This document shows positions 1-7,850 of a stretch of DNA of 64,000 bases, in pieces; within the stretch, counting starts at the first letter, position 1, and every line of letters starts with the position of its first letter. This DNA is from Holophagae bacterium (GTDB lineage: Bacteria > Acidobacteriota > Holophagae > Acanthopleuribacterales > Acanthopleuribacteraceae), in the NCBI GenBank assembly GCA_029263455.1, contig JAJCXM010000008.1, positions 372,001-436,000 of the forward strand, written 5' to 3'. The translations under genes were made by a program, and so were the position numbers. The notes below the pieces were generated by a model, which made no database searches, was not told where the DNA came from, and worked only from the letters and a program-made list of their open reading frames with translations.

Positions 1-112
1 CGGTCAAAGAGCGTTTCGTTGTTTGTGATAGTTGCAAAAGAGCGAAGACCATCCAAACGCCAACAGTCAAGTATGTTAAAGGCTTAGTGAAAAAAGCTTT
101 GAATTTCTCCAT
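1..112 (-). CDS. N-terminus of a possible membrane protein, cut by window edge
   Basis: An ATG at 112 reading leftwards opens a frame of 37 codons that is still open at base 1. The product starts MEKFKAFFTKPLTYL and has a hydrophobic stretch at about residues 13-30 that could be a signal anchor or first membrane helix. No strong Shine-Dalgarno precedes it, and a plus-strand frame is also open here, so the call is tentative. No function can be assigned from 37 residues. Confidence 0.35.
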   Translation of the reverse strand, partial: MEKFKAFFTKPLTYLTVGVWMVFALLQLSQTTKRSLT

Positions 113-276
113 GCTTTTGTGGGTGTCCCTTGGGTCTGTTAATGACGCAGTCTAACACTGGCAGGCTGTATTTTATGAATGTTGAGGTCAGGTAACCGGG
201 CGCGCATCGGGCATAGTTCCAGCCGCTTGTTTTTGATTCGTTCTGCTAATTAAGCGCCTGGCGATGCGGACTGGTG

Positions 277-798
277 TCAATGTGAATTGATTGGATGCAA
301 ATCTATTTGCCCGCCATGATTAAGGTGAGGGCATGATTGGGCAACGTCGATAGCGGCCTTTTCGTTCTTCGCCTCAATAAGGAAAAATCCCGTTACCCGG
401 TTTTTGCTTTCGAGATTGGAAACGGAAGACCATACCGACATGTCCAACTCTTCGCCCATGAGCACATTTTCACGTCGGTCTTTCGCCCAACTGGCATATT
501 CCTGAACGACTTCGGCCTGAGTTTGGCCGTGGTAGGTGAATGACTCGTCTTCCATGAGCAACATCAAATATTTCTCTGCAGAATTAGTTGATTGCGGTGC
601 CAACGATACGACCCAGCCAAGTGCAAATCCTCCGATGAAGATGGCTGCCCAGGAGACCAAACGCAGTCGTGCGGGCGACTTTCGCAGCAAGTGGGCCCGA
701 TTTAGTGCCTTCAAGGTCGATGCCTCCAGATGGTCTGGTGGTTTGAGCTCTGTGGGTAAATCGCGAAGCAGATATGATCTCTTCTTTTCGTCGTTCAT
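277..798 (-). CDS. Membrane-anchored YCII-domain protein, candidate anti-sigma partner
   Basis: Last gene of the sigma-factor operon. I place the start at the ATG at 798 (MNDEKKRSYLL, 173 aa) because it overlaps the sigma-factor stop as ATGA, the usual sign of translational coupling; a longer frame to 846 exists. Residues about 1-40 are charged and would be cytoplasmic. One membrane helix follows (WAAIFIGGFALGWVVSL), then a C-terminal domain beginning KYLMLLMEDESF, with a central YASWAKDRRENVLMGEEL and a late GFFLIEAKNEKAA. That pattern is the YCII/DGPF fold. Position after the sigma gene and the single-helix topology suggest an anti-sigma factor or sensor, but no zinc-binding ZAS motif is present, so the regulatory role is inference. 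YCII proteins often accompany ECF sigma factors, normally as separate soluble proteins. Confidence 0.75.
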   Translation of the reverse strand: MNDEKKRSYLLRDLPTELKPPDHLEASTLKALNRAHLLRKSPARLRLVSWAAIFIGGFALGWVVSLAPQSTNSAEKYLMLLMEDESFTYHGQTQAEVVQEYASWAKDRRENVLMGEELDMSVWSSVSNLESKNRVTGFFLIEAKNEKAAIDVAQSCPHLNHGGQIDLHPINSH

Positions 799-1337
799 GA
801 GGAACTCTCCTGGGAGCAAGCAGATCGATTCGTTGGTTCGAGCCATTGGCGTGCGCGCGCTAGACGGCTCTTTGATGTCCCGATGCTTATGTCTAACAAC
901 GCAGAGATTTGTTTGTGATCCATGCCCTCAAGCTCAAAAAGCAACAAGACTGCGCGGTAGTGGACGGGAACCTCAGCCAACTTACGTTCGAGGTCGATGA
1001 AAGACTGTGAGGGCTTGGCTTTGGGTTGTTTTGAGGAAGGGATCGATTCTAAAGTCGAGGTAGACGGGTTCTTTCGCATCAATTCGCGATACACATTAAT
1101 CAAGATGCCCATAATCCAAGTCTCGAACTTACTCTGCTGTTGATAGCTCTCGATGCCGCGAACAGCACGTAGCCAAGTCTCCTGGACCATATCTTCCGCA
1201 TCATGCTGGCTGTTTGCCAGCAAACGAACGGACATGGCATAGAGGCGGGGCGTACATTGACGATATAGAGCCTGGAAGCTAGTGTCGTCACGCGCCCGCC
1301 TAAAATTTTCGAGAAGTGTTTGGTTTTCCAAGTTCAA
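795..1337 (-). CDS. ECF-family RNA polymerase sigma factor
   Basis: A 180-residue sigma-70 family factor with region 2 at about residues 20-90 (AEDMVQETWLRAVRG, the core-binding and -10 recognition helix) and region 4 at about 115-165 (VPVHYRAVLLLFELEGMDHKQI, then the recognition helix SIGTSKSRLARAR). Regions 1.1 and 3 are lacking, as in ECF sigmas. The start is TTG at 1337, overlapping the upstream stop as TTGA; the downstream gene overlaps as ATGA. The three genes are therefore probably translated from one message. It likely directs polymerase to a small regulon including its own operon, where a GGAAC-type -35 element is seen. The inducing signal is unknown. Confidence 0.9.
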   Translation of the reverse strand: MNLENQTLLENFRRARDDTSFQALYRQCTPRLYAMSVRLLANSQHDAEDMVQETWLRAVRGIESYQQQSKFETWIMGILINVYRELMRKNPSTSTLESIPSSKQPKAKPSQSFIDLERKLAEVPVHYRAVLLLFELEGMDHKQISALLDISIGTSKSRLARARQWLEPTNRSACSQESSS

Positions 1338-2578
1338 TCGCTTAGTTTTGTGACTTTTGATTGGGATTTTGGTTTTCGTCGCAGCTCAATTTCTTCCATC
1401 CAACTTTCCTGGCCGTTTTGATACCAACTCCATTTGGCCTTGACGAGATCGTCAGACACAAATTCATAAATTACGTGGTCCATATGGCCCTTGTCTCGAA
1501 CTGCGATGTTACTACCTCCGGCATACTTGAACTCCATGATTCGCATATCCTCTGAAATGGATTCTATTTCTAATCGAGGTTGGTTACGAGCCGCGCAGTA
1601 ATGGATGAGAACCAAATTGTCGCCATCTAGATGGTATGTCGTCATCATAGCTGAATCGTGGTGGTCGTCGAATGTCGTTTCAATGACGACCGAGTTTCGG
1701 GCGATGGTTCGAAACCCAATGTCCGAGGTCCAACCTGCGGTGCTGGTGCCAACCCACTCACCGGCAAGCGATGCTAATTGATTAAAGGCTTGCACATATA
1801 GTTCACGTGGTTTCTCTGGGTTGAGCGCTTTAGCATTGAGCCACTTGACGTCAAGTCCGCCCAGGGACAGCCAGGGTCCGCAGTTTACGCCGCGTGTCTC
1901 AACCGTCATAGAACCGAAGAGGCGTTCCAGATTGACTTGGCAGGATTTAATGTCGTCTGTATCAAATAGCAGGAAAGCATTGGGCAAGCCGTCAAATGTG
2001 CGATTTGATGGGTGAAATACAAGCGAATAAGCGCCAGCACTCTTAAACGGGAGCGCACTGGGTAGATATTCATGACTATAAACTTCAAATCCCAATTGCG
2101 TCATGTGTTTTTCTGCTTGTGTCATGTGTTTGACGTTAACGCTAACGTTAAACAGGGAGATCTGTTTTGCGTCCAGATCGTCGCCGTCTATTTGCATAAG
2201 GTGTATTTGTTGACTGCTGCCTGGTATTTCAAACGTATTGAATGGACCGATAGCGCTCATTAATGGTTCGTCGTTGAGGGGTTTAGCGCCCTTTTCACGA
2301 ACAAATTCAGACGCCCAACCGAGATCGCCAACCCGCATGTTGATAGAGAACTGAGACGAGCTGCCCTTTGTCGTAGCAGGCGTTATCAGCAAGCGAAACT
2401 CATCCAAGGTTAGGATCTGTGACTTTGAAGCCTGCCAGCTGGCCAACTCAAATCCGAGGCCGTCTACAAGGAACGGAACACTTTTTGCCGGTTCGTCGAC
2501 GAGTAACTCCAGACCCCATAACTGAGAATTTGCCGGCACGTCTTGGCTCAGACAGAAAAATAAGCAAAAGATAACCAT
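1334..2578 (-). CDS. Exported protein with VOC-like and lipocalin-like domains
   Basis: First gene of the sigma-factor operon. The start is taken as the ATG at 2578, since AAAGGAG ends six bases before it; an ATG two codons earlier abuts the Shine-Dalgarno. The product (414 aa) has a short hydrophobic N-terminus (MVIFCLFFCLSQ) that looks like a signal peptide. Two betaalphabeta modules at roughly 20-130 and 145-230 resemble the glyoxalase/bleomycin-resistance (VOC) fold (LGLELLVDEP..., and SLFNVSVNVKHM...LGFEVY). The C-terminal region from about 265 (LASLAGEWVGTSTAGWTSDIG) resembles calycin/DUF1579-type beta-barrels. Metal ligands cannot be assigned with confidence. A small-molecule binding or sensing role for the downstream sigma factor is possible but inferred only from linkage. 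Confidence 0.7.
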   Translation of the reverse strand: MVIFCLFFCLSQDVPANSQLWGLELLVDEPAKSVPFLVDGLGFELASWQASKSQILTLDEFRLLITPATTKGSSSQFSINMRVGDLGWASEFVREKGAKPLNDEPLMSAIGPFNTFEIPGSSQQIHLMQIDGDDLDAKQISLFNVSVNVKHMTQAEKHMTQLGFEVYSHEYLPSALPFKSAGAYSLVFHPSNRTFDGLPNAFLLFDTDDIKSCQVNLERLFGSMTVETRGVNCGPWLSLGGLDVKWLNAKALNPEKPRELYVQAFNQLASLAGEWVGTSTAGWTSDIGFRTIARNSVVIETTFDDHHDSAMMTTYHLDGDNLVLIHYCAARNQPRLEIESISEDMRIMEFKYAGGSNIAVRDKGHMDHVIYEFVSDDLVKAKWSWYQNGQESWMEEIELRRKPKSQSKVTKLSD

Positions 2579-2601
2579 TTTCATCTCCTTTATGTCATGC
2601 C

Positions 2602-2632
2602 AATTGAGTGCTTGAAACCATGGAAAGGTTCC
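2602..2632 (-). promoter_or_regulatory. Candidate ECF-type promoter of the sigma operon
   Basis: Read on the minus strand, GGAACC (2632-2627) is followed after 17 bases by ACTCAA (2609-2604). GGAAC at -35 is the commonest ECF recognition element. The site lies 24 bases upstream of the chosen start of the VOC/lipocalin gene, so autoregulation by the operon's own sigma factor is plausible. The -10 element varies between ECF groups and cannot be confirmed here. Confidence 0.4.
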
Positions 2633-2855
2633 AAAAAAGATTAATTAATTTGGCTAACCGTCGCTGTTACCTGAAAAATCCGAAAATCTTTTTAGTATTT
2701 CGAGGGAATTAATACCCAGCTTGGAGGCCTGTCTCGGGTGTACTGTGTAACCTAAGTGCCTGTAAATATAAATCTTAATATCGAATGGTGATGTTAGCTT
2801 GGGCGGGATTATGCTTTTTTTGCGTGTCTACCGGTGGCATGTTATTTTATTAATA

Positions 2856-2883
2856 TTGACGGATCATGTACTTGTGATATGAT
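2856..2883 (+). promoter_or_regulatory. Housekeeping sigma-70-type promoter
   Basis: TTGACG (2856-2861) and TATGAT (2878-2883), each one base from consensus, are separated by 16 bases. Transcription would begin near 2890, about 45 bases before the ATG of the downstream secreted-protein gene. This is the clearest vegetative promoter seen in the window. Confidence 0.7.
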
Positions 2884-2890
2884 CCGGCCC

Positions 2891-2910
2891 CCCTCGATCA
2901 ATATCGAGGG
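2891..2910 (+). promoter_or_regulatory. 5'-terminal hairpin in the leader of the 2936 gene
   Basis: CCCTCGAT (2891-2898) and ATCGAGGG (2903-2910) form a perfect 8-bp stem with a CAAT loop. It begins at the predicted transcription start, so the message would carry a stem-loop at its extreme 5' end. Such structures can shield mRNA from 5'-dependent decay. No U-run follows directly, so it is not a standard terminator. Confidence 0.6.
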
Positions 2911-2935
2911 ATCTTTGTTTAGAAAAGGAAATAAC

Positions 2936-3739
2936 ATGACCCAAAAAACAAGCCTATTGCTGGTTTTGTGGTCGACCCTGGCATTCGGCCAAATCACCAA
3001 GGAGCAAATTTACGAATTGGTTGATAAACGCGTAGATGCGTCGATTATCGTCACAATGATTCAGCAGAATTGCATCAGTTTTGAGGCCGACGGTGCGACA
3101 GTCGTCGAATTATCTACACGGGTACCTGGCGAGGTACTAAAAGCTGTGGTGGATTGCAATTCAGTTGCAATTGATTCATCAGAAGTACAGAGTCCTGCTG
3201 CGGCAAAGGCGGCTGCTGAAACCACGACGACAGCTTCAAGCACTGAGCGTTTCTCGCTAGACGCGTTCCGTGTACATCCCTACATTACATTTGTAATGAG
3301 CTCAAATAAATCGTCCTACAATGCGTTGGAAGTGGAATTGAGACTGATCGATTCTTCTCGACCAAACTCCGAGCCCATCATTTTTCGCCATAAAGGACAG
3401 GCGAACGAAGACGGCGAGATTCGCGGATACAAAGCATCTGGAGTCGAGTTTGTGGAGCCAGGAAACTATGTGGGCTACCTTTATGTGGTTAGTGAGCGGA
3501 ATCGAGGGATGTTGGCACGTAAGACTTTACGCACCGATATCCATCACATGATGGTTGAATACCAAGGATCTGGACCCATTAAATTCACCTATGAATCTAA
3601 AGAAGAACGAACGTTCAAAAGCAAGAAAGAAATCGAAATCATCACCTCAGGACCTATGGTCATTCATTCTGAGGAACAGGCAGGCTTTGAAGGGCTGCGT
3701 TCGTTTGATGAAGTGATTCGACTGTTCTCTTCTAAATAG
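2936..3739 (+). CDS. Secreted protein of unknown function
   Basis: The start is set at the ATG at 2936, preceded by AAAAGGAA and lying downstream of the promoter at 2856-2883; the frame extends further upstream without a ribosome site. The 267-residue product has a signal peptide (MTQKTSLLLVLWSTLAFG, cleavage before QI). An N-terminal helical module follows (ITKEQIYELVDKRVDASIIV, with two Cys spaced across it), of a type seen repeatedly in secreted acidobacterial and myxobacterial proteins. An Ala/Thr-rich linker around residues 90-105 leads to a predicted beta-rich C-terminal half. No catalytic motif is recognised. It is monocistronic, with its own promoter and a strong terminator. Confidence 0.75.
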   Translation: MTQKTSLLLVLWSTLAFGQITKEQIYELVDKRVDASIIVTMIQQNCISFEADGATVVELSTRVPGEVLKAVVDCNSVAIDSSEVQSPAAAKAAAETTTTASSTERFSLDAFRVHPYITFVMSSNKSSYNALEVELRLIDSSRPNSEPIIFRHKGQANEDGEIRGYKASGVEFVEPGNYVGYLYVVSERNRGMLARKTLRTDIHHMMVEYQGSGPIKFTYESKEERTFKSKKEIEIITSGPMVIHSEEQAGFEGLRSFDEVIRLFSSK

Positions 3740-3762
3740 ACGATTCTTCAACGATCTTGAGA

Positions 3763-3787
3763 GGCGGTGCGAAAGCGCCGCCTTTTT
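3763..3787 (+). terminator. Rho-independent terminator
   Basis: GGCGGTGC (3763-3770) pairs with GCGCCGCC (3775-3782), including one G-U pair, around a GAAA tetraloop, followed by TTTTT and further T-rich sequence. It ends the gene finishing at 3739 and also lies just beyond the 3' end of the converging channel gene. Confidence 0.9.
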
Positions 3788-3811
3788 CTTTTTATGACGT
3801 GAGATTAGTTC

Positions 3812-5836
3812 TTATGGAGGATTCTTTTGAACGTCAACGCGCAATGGTTTATCCACAAATAGATGAACGTCTCGTTGCGGGAAGGCAATGACGATCTTAG
3901 CCTCACTCATCTTTTGGTCGATGGTGAATCGTATGTCACTTTGGATACGTTGCCCATCGGTGAATGTAGACATCATGATCCAAAAATAGACCGTAAATAC
4001 TAATGCGTTGTCGCCAAAATCTTCGAAGAAGACGAAAGGCTCGTTTTTCTTGAGAACGCGCTCATGGGCGCAGGCACATTGGGTCAGGATGGCCGCAACT
4101 TGCTCTGGCTTAGAGCCATAGGCAACGCCTACTTTTATGCCTAAGCGCACCCGATTGTGAGAAAGTGTCCAATTGATCACGTTCTGTTGTACAAACGCAC
4201 TGTTTGGGACAATGATCTCGACACCGTCTGCAGTTTGTATACGTGTACTTCTTCCGCCGATTTGAGCGATTCGTCCTCGCAAGCCTCCTACTTCGATAAG
4301 ATCCCCAATACGAACGGTGCGTTCGGCCAAAAGGATAAGACCGCCAAAAAAGTTGTTCATCAAGTTTTGGCTACCAAAACCCACACCAATGGCGATCGCA
4401 CCGCCTAAAAAGGTGAAAACAGTTAGCGGGATATTGATGACGTGTAAAGCCAACATCGTGAAGATGAGGATGGCGACATAGTAGATGATGATCCGAACCG
4501 TGCCGGCCACACCTTCACTGACACCAAATTTTCCTAGAATACGTTCCGCGAATGCTTGGCTGGCTCTTTTCGCTAGCCAAACACCAATGATGAAAAGTAA
4601 AAGGCCAGCGATCACTTTAGAAACCGTAACGGGACGGTCATCAATGGCAACCAACTCATAATGCCATAGCCGCTTAGCGCTTCCCCAGAATTGTGAGACT
4701 TGATTGGATACATCAAGTGCAGGGAGTGGTTTGGCTTCGCGTTTTGCTCGGCTCAAAAGGCGATTATACACCTGCCGTGAAGCCAATTCGTCATCCAGAG
4801 CAACGGACAGGTTCTCAAAATACTCTGGCGTTGCTGGCCAGACTGATCCTTGTGATTTCAAGGTAAACAGACGTCGTCTAACGTCATGTGCGCGTGTGGA
4901 GATATGTGCGTTACTAAGGATTTCCATGGCGCCCAGTTCGTCGCGGTTCGATTGCTTGCTCAACTTCAGCAACATATCGCGGCGCACGGTCCAAATTTGC
5001 TTACTCAATTGCAACCGTTCGATTTGCTGGTTTCTTAGCCGACTCTCGTCTTGCGCCAACAAGTAGCACTCGCGTAGCTCGGCAGCCTGCGAGCCGTCTG
5101 GTGCTGAAGGCCCGAACCCTTGTAGCTGTGATTCTGCCTTAGAACGACGAGATTCGGATTGGTCACGCAACTGTTGGAAAGCCTTTATTTGTTCATCAAT
5201 TGTCGAGATTAATTGATTGAATTCAGACTCTTCGAATATCAAGGTTTGACGTGAGACACGTGCAAGCGCTTCTTCCACTGTTTTTAATGACCACTCATCA
5301 ATCTGGACTTGACGCTGGTCTGTGCTTAACTCAAGCCTGATCAATTCCGTTTTACTGTTAGCTAATCTCTGTTCTAATTCTGCCAAGCGGACTTCATAGG
5401 GGTCTGCTTGTTGATCCAATAGCCGGCGTCGACGACGATCAATATCGTTGGCTCGCAAAGACACCTGATCCAATCGAGCCAGCCACTCTTTGATGGCACC
5501 ATGTCTCACTTCCAGTATGGACTGCAGCTCTAACTGTTTATCTTCTAACCTGTCCAAGTCAAGGAGTGATACGACGGCTTCTAATTCGCTTGTTGGTTCT
5601 AGTTTGCTTGTTTGAAGGCTTAGAATATGGTCTTTTTGTTGATTGAGAACAAATAGGCATTGATCAACGACTTCCGTAAGCTTGTGTTCTTTAGGGGTGA
5701 CGCCAAGGGCGGATCGAGTCCGTTCGAGTTCTGCCACCTGATTCTCGATTTCGTTTATGGAGGCGACGGGTTGCTCAACTTGAATGATAAGGAAAAAAAG
5801 GAAAATGAACACAAAACACTCTTTCGGCATGGCCAT
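3812..5836 (-). CDS. Large MscS-family mechanosensitive channel
   Basis: A 674-residue inner-membrane channel of the extended (KefA/MscK-like) MscS group that releases ions and osmolytes on membrane tension. A signal peptide (FVFIFLFFLIIQV) is followed by about 350 residues rich in Glu, Gln, Leu and Arg, predicted to be a periplasmic coiled coil. Membrane helices start near residue 415 (VIAGLLLFIIGVWLAK, IIIYYVAILIFTMLAL). The pore helix reads FTFLGGAIAIGVGFGSQNLM and is followed by NNFFGGLILLAERTVRIGDL, both MscS signatures. The cytoplasmic beta and alpha/beta domains complete the protein. It is shorter than MscK but far longer than MscS. It stands alone, converging on the 2936 gene. Confidence 0.93.
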   Translation of the reverse strand: MAMPKECFVFIFLFFLIIQVEQPVASINEIENQVAELERTRSALGVTPKEHKLTEVVDQCLFVLNQQKDHILSLQTSKLEPTSELEAVVSLLDLDRLEDKQLELQSILEVRHGAIKEWLARLDQVSLRANDIDRRRRRLLDQQADPYEVRLAELEQRLANSKTELIRLELSTDQRQVQIDEWSLKTVEEALARVSRQTLIFEESEFNQLISTIDEQIKAFQQLRDQSESRRSKAESQLQGFGPSAPDGSQAAELRECYLLAQDESRLRNQQIERLQLSKQIWTVRRDMLLKLSKQSNRDELGAMEILSNAHISTRAHDVRRRLFTLKSQGSVWPATPEYFENLSVALDDELASRQVYNRLLSRAKREAKPLPALDVSNQVSQFWGSAKRLWHYELVAIDDRPVTVSKVIAGLLLFIIGVWLAKRASQAFAERILGKFGVSEGVAGTVRIIIYYVAILIFTMLALHVINIPLTVFTFLGGAIAIGVGFGSQNLMNNFFGGLILLAERTVRIGDLIEVGGLRGRIAQIGGRSTRIQTADGVEIIVPNSAFVQQNVINWTLSHNRVRLGIKVGVAYGSKPEQVAAILTQCACAHERVLKKNEPFVFFEDFGDNALVFTVYFWIMMSTFTDGQRIQSDIRFTIDQKMSEAKIVIAFPQRDVHLFVDKPLRVDVQKNPP

Positions 5837-5992
5837 GCGTCTAATGGATATTCAACTGTAGATCATGGTATCAGTGAATGCCAGCGATAGGAAATTTGGC
5901 CAGCCATTCTCGTTATTGTGGGAGATGGAGTATTGTTTCCGGCACCTGGAATAGAGGGCCTGTTTGTACTGTAAGCTAGCTGAGGAGATCTG

Positions 5993-6565
5993 ATGACGTT
6001 TGATCAACTACTCCATGACGTTCGTGCCTGTACGCTTTGTGCTGACGTTCTGCCCCATCATCCGCGACCTGTTGTTCAGTTGCAGGCGAGTGCAAAAATC
6101 CTCATTGCCGGTCAGGCGCCCGGTCGAATTGTGCACGAGACGGGTATTCCCTTTGACGACAAGAGTGGCGACCGGTTACGTGACTGGATGGGCGTAAGCC
6201 GAGAGACATTCTACGACTCGGCTAAGGTCGCGATTCTGCCCATGGGATTCTGTTTTCCAGGCACTGGCAAGTCAGGCGATTTGCCCCCTCGACCTGAATG
6301 TGCACCAGCATGGCGTGAACAGTTGTTGGCCCAATTGACTCAACTCGAAGTGACGCTTGTTATTGGTGCCTACGCTCAAGCCTATCACATAGGCAAATCG
6401 GGCAAGAACCTAACCCAACTGGTCAAATCCTGGGAAACATATTGGCCGTGTCTGGTCCCGTTGCCTCACCCCAGCCCAAGGAACAACATTTGGCTAAAAC
6501 GAAATCCCTGGTTTACGGAAGACCTTTTGCCGCGACTCAAGACGCGTATATCGCAAGTCTTGTAG
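5993..6565 (+). CDS. Uracil-DNA glycosylase superfamily protein
   Basis: A 190-residue protein with the UDG fold. It has the N-terminal active-site loop GQAPGR (residues about 39-44) and the C-terminal minor-groove loop HPSPRNN (about 159-165), which match motifs 1 and 2 of the superfamily. An N-terminal ACTLC pair recalls the first two cysteines of iron-sulfur family 4/5 enzymes, but I do not see the second Cys pair, so a full [4Fe-4S] cluster is unlikely. The family is commonly annotated as uracil-DNA glycosylase without proven activity. The start is well supported by GAGGAG six bases upstream of the ATG. It converges with the antiporter operon. Confidence 0.85.
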   Translation: MTFDQLLHDVRACTLCADVLPHHPRPVVQLQASAKILIAGQAPGRIVHETGIPFDDKSGDRLRDWMGVSRETFYDSAKVAILPMGFCFPGTGKSGDLPPRPECAPAWREQLLAQLTQLEVTLVIGAYAQAYHIGKSGKNLTQLVKSWETYWPCLVPLPHPSPRNNIWLKRNPWFTEDLLPRLKTRISQVL

Positions 6566-6572
6566 TGAGACG

Positions 6573-7850
6573 TTAGTGTGACTTGCCCTCTTCGCCTGAG
6601 CGCACGATGGCCAGTCGGAAAAGCGGCGGACCGATTAACTGATTAATCGCGATCACGGTTACCGCGAAAAGCTCAACTTTGGGACCCCACGATGGAAATG
6701 TTCGTGCGATGGTAGATGCCATCGCCAGCGCGATTCCGGCTTGACTCACGAAAGCTAACCAAGCATATCGACCAACAGCTGGTTCGCACTGACTCCATTT
6801 CGCCCCTAATGCCCCAGCAGCATAGAGTGCAACAAATCTGACAATCACCAAACCCATCGCCCAAATCCCTAATTCTTGTAAGGCGTCAAGTCGCAGTGTC
6901 ATGCCCGCTAGCGCGAAGAAAATACAGTAGACGGGCAGATTCAGGCGCTCCAATCCATGCACCAACGTATCGGCGGATCCGCGCCAAATATTGCGCAAAA
7001 AGAAACCTGCCGTCATGCCCATTAACAAGGGTTCCATATGCAGTAAGGAACCAATTTGGGCAATGATGTAACAAACGATCACAAGCACCAGTGGAATCTC
7101 TTTACCTATAAAGTGAAGGTAAAAAGCCATCACAACACCAATGACAATGCCGACGCCCATACTGCCAAACGTCTCGCGGGCGAGATCAAGCGCAATTTCA
7201 GGTGAAATACCCTCGCCACCTAATAAGGTCTTTCCGAATACGACTGCCAAGGTGAAAATGACCACAACCATCACGTCCTGTAGAACGGACACACCGAGTG
7301 AGGTCTGTGACACGGGTCCCGTCGCTCGAAGTTCCCCAATCATGGCAACGACCACGGCAGGTGAAAGAGCGACCGCGAATGCGGCCAGCACCAGCGCGAT
7401 CACCAAGTCAGTTTGCAGGTCACCGGTGGTGAAAGGCAGCCACTGACGTAGCAACATGACCCCAGCGACCGATGCCACCAATAAAATGGCATTAATCGAG
7501 ATGATCATTTTGGAGATGGTTGCGGCGCGAGCCTTTAGCCAGCTCATCTGGATTTCAGCCCCTGCTGTCAAAGCGATCAGACTAATGGCTAAGTCGTTTA
7601 CTATACGTAGTTTCTCGATGGTTACGCTTTGAAAAACACCGGTCAATGAGGGTCCTAGGATGATGCCGACGATGAGGTAGCCGCTTATCATCGGCAATTT
7701 GGCGAGACGTCCGACTTTACCTGCTAGATAAGAAAAAATGACCAGCGCACCTGCGCCCAGGAGTAGGTCGCCATGTGGCACGTGTTGGCCCCAACGCTGT
7801 GCCGCGATCATGACGATCAAGACAAGAAGGAAACCTAATGACCTATGCAA
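6573..7850 (-). CDS. Cation:proton antiporter (CPA2/KefB-like)
   Basis: A 425-residue polytopic inner-membrane protein with about 12 hydrophobic segments, of the CPA2 (NhaA/KefB fold) superfamily that exchanges Na+ or K+ for H+. Typical features are the early LPMISGYLIVGIILGPSLTG segment, the discontinuous-helix region AVALSPAVVVAMIGEL and the following LGVSVLQDVMVVVIF, in which the Asp is the likely ion-binding residue. There is no C-terminal RCK/TrkA-N domain, so nucleotide gating would need another subunit. Its start overlaps the end of the preceding antiporter gene by 8 bp, and both follow a PTS-IIA-like regulator. Confidence 0.88.
   Translation of the reverse strand: MHRSLGFLLVLIVMIAAQRWGQHVPHGDLLLGAGALVIFSYLAGKVGRLAKLPMISGYLIVGIILGPSLTGVFQSVTIEKLRIVNDLAISLIALTAGAEIQMSWLKARAATISKMIISINAILLVASVAGVMLLRQWLPFTTGDLQTDLVIALVLAAFAVALSPAVVVAMIGELRATGPVSQTSLGVSVLQDVMVVVIFTLAVVFGKTLLGGEGISPEIALDLARETFGSMGVGIVIGVVMAFYLHFIGKEIPLVLVIVCYIIAQIGSLLHMEPLLMGMTAGFFLRNIWRGSADTLVHGLERLNLPVYCIFFALAGMTLRLDALQELGIWAMGLVIVRFVALYAAGALGAKWSQCEPAVGRYAWLAFVSQAGIALAMASTIARTFPSWGPKVELFAVTVIAINQLIGPPLFRLAIVRSGEEGKSH

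Noticed and set aside
1-156. Plus-strand open frame at the window's left edge (VKERFVVCDSCKRAK...)
   Set aside because: It is open but lacks a recognisable family and overlaps a minus-strand frame with a proper start and a membrane segment; neither is certain and the minus one fits better.
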